In this document: positions 4,668-6,386 of the stretch, piece by piece | Layout of the letters: each line of letters begins with the position of its first letter | How positions within the stretch are numbered: the stretch's first letter is position 1 | DNA from: Verrucomicrobiia bacterium | GTDB lineage: Bacteria; Verrucomicrobiota; Verrucomicrobiia; Limisphaerales; UBA11358 | NCBI GenBank assembly: GCA_030044395.1 | Contig: JASHVW010000256.1 | Span: 1 to 6,386, forward strand | DNA length: 6,386 nucleotides | Direction of reading: 5' to 3' | The notes under the pieces: model-generated | Database searches by the model: none | What the model was told of the DNA's origin: nothing | What the model saw: the letters and a program-made list of their open reading frames with translations, nothing else | Translations under genes and position numbers: made by a program

Positions 4668-6386
4668 ATGGCAAGCCGCTTTAAACAACCCATCTGGATG
4701 GTCCCGCTATTCATCGCGGGCCTGGTCGCTTTGTTGGGTTGGTGGGGAAATCATCAGGTGCGCCAAACCATCCAACAGCAGCTTCAGGCCCGGTTGACTT
4801 CGACGCTCAACGCAAATGTCACCGCGCTCGAAATCTGGACGACGAATCAGATGCGGCTGGCCGGCTCGCTGGCCGATGAACCGGAGGTGCGCGCCCGCGC
4901 CATCCGGATTCTCGACCGTTCCGAGCAGGACCCCCTGGCCGCGCAAAGTCCCACCAACCTCGCGGACACTGAACAGTTGGCCCGCTATCTCCGCCCGCGT
5001 CTCAACCAGTTGGGCTACGAAACCGCGCAACTGGTGAATACCAATTACACCATCGTTGCCGGTTTGATGCGCTTCCGTCCTGTCGCGGCGCTGAAGGTGT
5101 CGGAGGCCCACACGAACAAGTTTGCCGAACTGTTCGCTTCCGGCAGCCCGGTGATCATCACGCCGTTCAAACCGGAGTTGCTCGTGCAACGCCGCATGTC
5201 CGGATTTTTTCCCAACCGTGGGACGAATGGATTCCACCGCGCGAACACTTCGATACAAGCCAATGCCACGCGCGGACGCCGCGGCAATGCTTCCTTGATG
5301 CAGGTGGCCGCGCCGCTGATCGAAGACGGAACCGTAGTCGGCGCGCTGGCATTAATCATCAACCCGGACCAGGAGTTCACAAGGATTCTCTCGGTGGCGC
5401 GCTCGGGCGAATCGGGAGAAACCTACGCGTTTGATCAAACCGGCCTGCTGATTTCCCGGAGCCGTTTCGACGACCAGCTCCGAAAGCTCGGCTTGCTCGA
5501 CGCGACCAACGCCAGTTCCGCGCTGAACCTCCGTCTGCGCGATCCCGGCGGCGATTTGACGCAAGGATTCAAGCCTGAATCCACGAATTCAACAACGGAA
5601 TCCCTGACCCGGTTGGTGGCGGACGCCCTTGACCGCGATGACGGGGTGGATGTGACGCCCTCGCGTGATTATCGCGGTGTGCCGGTCATCGGCGCCTGGC
5701 GCTGGCTGCCACAACTCGGGATTGGCGTGATAACGCAAATTGACGCGACCGAGGCCTACGAATCGTTGCGCGTGCTCCACTACGTCTTCGTTGCGCTTTT
5801 TCTGCTGCTGGTTCTTTGCGGGGTCATCCTGTTTATTTTTTCCTACGCCAACATTGCCTGGCGACGACGGCTGGGTGAAGCCGAGTTGAAGTTAAAACAG
5901 CTCGGGCAATATACTCTCGGCGAAAAAATTGGCGAAGGCGGCATGGGCGTTGTCTATCGCGCCCGCCACGTGCTGATGCGGCGCGACACCGCCGTGAAAC
6001 TTCTCCTGCCTGATCGCGCGAATGCCGCCGCCATCGGGCTTTTCGAGCATGAAGTCTGCCTGACGAGCCAGCTTACCCATCCGAACACGATCCAGATATA
6101 CGATTACGGGCGCACGCCCGATGGGATTTTCTATTACGCGATGGAGCTATTGGCCGGATTGAACCTCCATGACCTGGTCTCCCGCTTTGGGCCGCAACCA
6201 GAAGCCCGCGTGATTTCCATTCTCACGCAAATTTGCGAGTCGCTGGCCGAGGCGCACGCATTGGGCCTGGTGCATCGGGACATCAAACCTTCAAACATTT
6301 TTCTTTGCGACCGCGGCGGTGTGCTTGATTGGGTGAAAGTGCTGGACTTCGGGCTGGTGCGCGAATTTCGCAATGGCGCTGACGCC
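4668..6386 (+). CDS. receptor-type Ser/Thr protein kinase with N-terminal extracytoplasmic Cache sensor (runs off right edge)
   Basis: From ATG 4668 the frame stays open to the window end (573 residues, no stop). A short basic N-terminus leads to membrane helix 1 (about 9-26, IWMVPLFIAGLVALLGWW). Residues about 27-368 are extracytoplasmic and read as a Cache-type sensor: VAAPLIEDGTVVGALAL (213-229), GESGETYAFDQTGLLISRSR (247-266), and DYRGVPVIGAWRWLP (334-348) before membrane helix 2 (about 371-394). A basic WRRR (398-401) and a short linker, with no HAMP domain seen, lead to a Hanks-type kinase from about 415. It has a glycine loop IGEGGMGVVY (421-430), K444 in AVK, E462 as likely helix-C partner, HRDIKPSN (536-543; catalytic D538) and DFG (560-562). 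All visible catalytic residues are present, so the kinase should be active; the activation segment and C-lobe lie outside. Two segments (about 181-207 and 301-312) are polar, low-complexity loops. No Shine-Dalgarno is evident, but an upstream in-frame TGA (4620) limits the start. Ligand and substrates are unknown. Confidence 0.92.
   Translation, partial: MASRFKQPIWMVPLFIAGLVALLGWWGNHQVRQTIQQQLQARLTSTLNANVTALEIWTTNQMRLAGSLADEPEVRARAIRILDRSEQDPLAAQSPTNLADTEQLARYLRPRLNQLGYETAQLVNTNYTIVAGLMRFRPVAALKVSEAHTNKFAELFASGSPVIITPFKPELLVQRRMSGFFPNRGTNGFHRANTSIQANATRGRRGNASLMQVAAPLIEDGTVVGALALIINPDQEFTRILSVARSGESGETYAFDQTGLLISRSRFDDQLRKLGLLDATNASSALNLRLRDPGGDLTQGFKPESTNSTTESLTRLVADALDRDDGVDVTPSRDYRGVPVIGAWRWLPQLGIGVITQIDATEAYESLRVLHYVFVALFLLLVLCGVILFIFSYANIAWRRRLGEAELKLKQLGQYTLGEKIGEGGMGVVYRARHVLMRRDTAVKLLLPDRANAAAIGLFEHEVCLTSQLTHPNTIQIYDYGRTPDGIFYYAMELLAGLNLHDLVSRFGPQPEARVISILTQICESLAEAHALGLVHRDIKPSNIFLCDRGGVLDWVKVLDFGLVREFRNGADA

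Noticed and set aside
4707..5258. 183-codon minus-strand open frame opposite the kinase sensor region
   Set aside because: Antisense shadow of a gene with clear membrane helices, Cache-like motifs and a kinase domain; no domain of its own.

Overview
The window looks like chromosomal DNA from a Gram-negative, LPS-making bacterium, most likely of the Planctomycetes-Verrucomicrobia-Chlamydiae side of the tree; a soil or freshwater Verrucomicrobiota such as the Pedosphaera group is my best guess. The reasons are the fused LpxC-FabZ gene followed directly by lpxA, a Cache-type receptor Ser/Thr kinase, moderately high GC, and several genes with poor Shine-Dalgarno sequences. This placement is inference; no rRNA or other marker gene is present.

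Layout. A minus-strand block occupies 1-1933: the replicative helicase gene dnaB, followed immediately by the 5' end of an outer-membrane assembly gene of the BamA type, which runs off the left edge. A roughly 400-bp divergent intergenic region (1934-2332) holds a good sigma70-like promoter for dnaB and a REP-like hairpin. The plus-strand block starts with a fused lpxC-fabZ gene (2333-3697), then lpxA three bases later (3701-4474). After a 193-bp gap comes a large receptor-type Ser/Thr protein kinase (from 4668), cut by the right edge before the end of its kinase domain.

How the genes work together. LpxA adds a 3-hydroxyacyl chain to UDP-GlcNAc, LpxC removes the N-acetyl group (the committed step), and FabZ dehydrates 3-hydroxyacyl-ACP for fatty-acid elongation, competing with LpxA for the same substrate. 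One transcript therefore encodes the lipid A / fatty acid branch point, with two of the activities on one chain. BamA inserts beta-barrels into the membrane that this lipid builds, so outer-membrane biogenesis genes lie on both sides of dnaB. The kinase has an extracytoplasmic Cache sensor and could report on conditions outside the cytoplasm; a link to lipid A is suggested only by position.

Most of the window is conserved housekeeping DNA. I found no mobile element, CRISPR array, RNA gene, toxin-antitoxin pair or defence system. The most noteworthy items are the kinase architecture, the gene fusion, the split arrangement around dnaB, and the intergenic hairpin.
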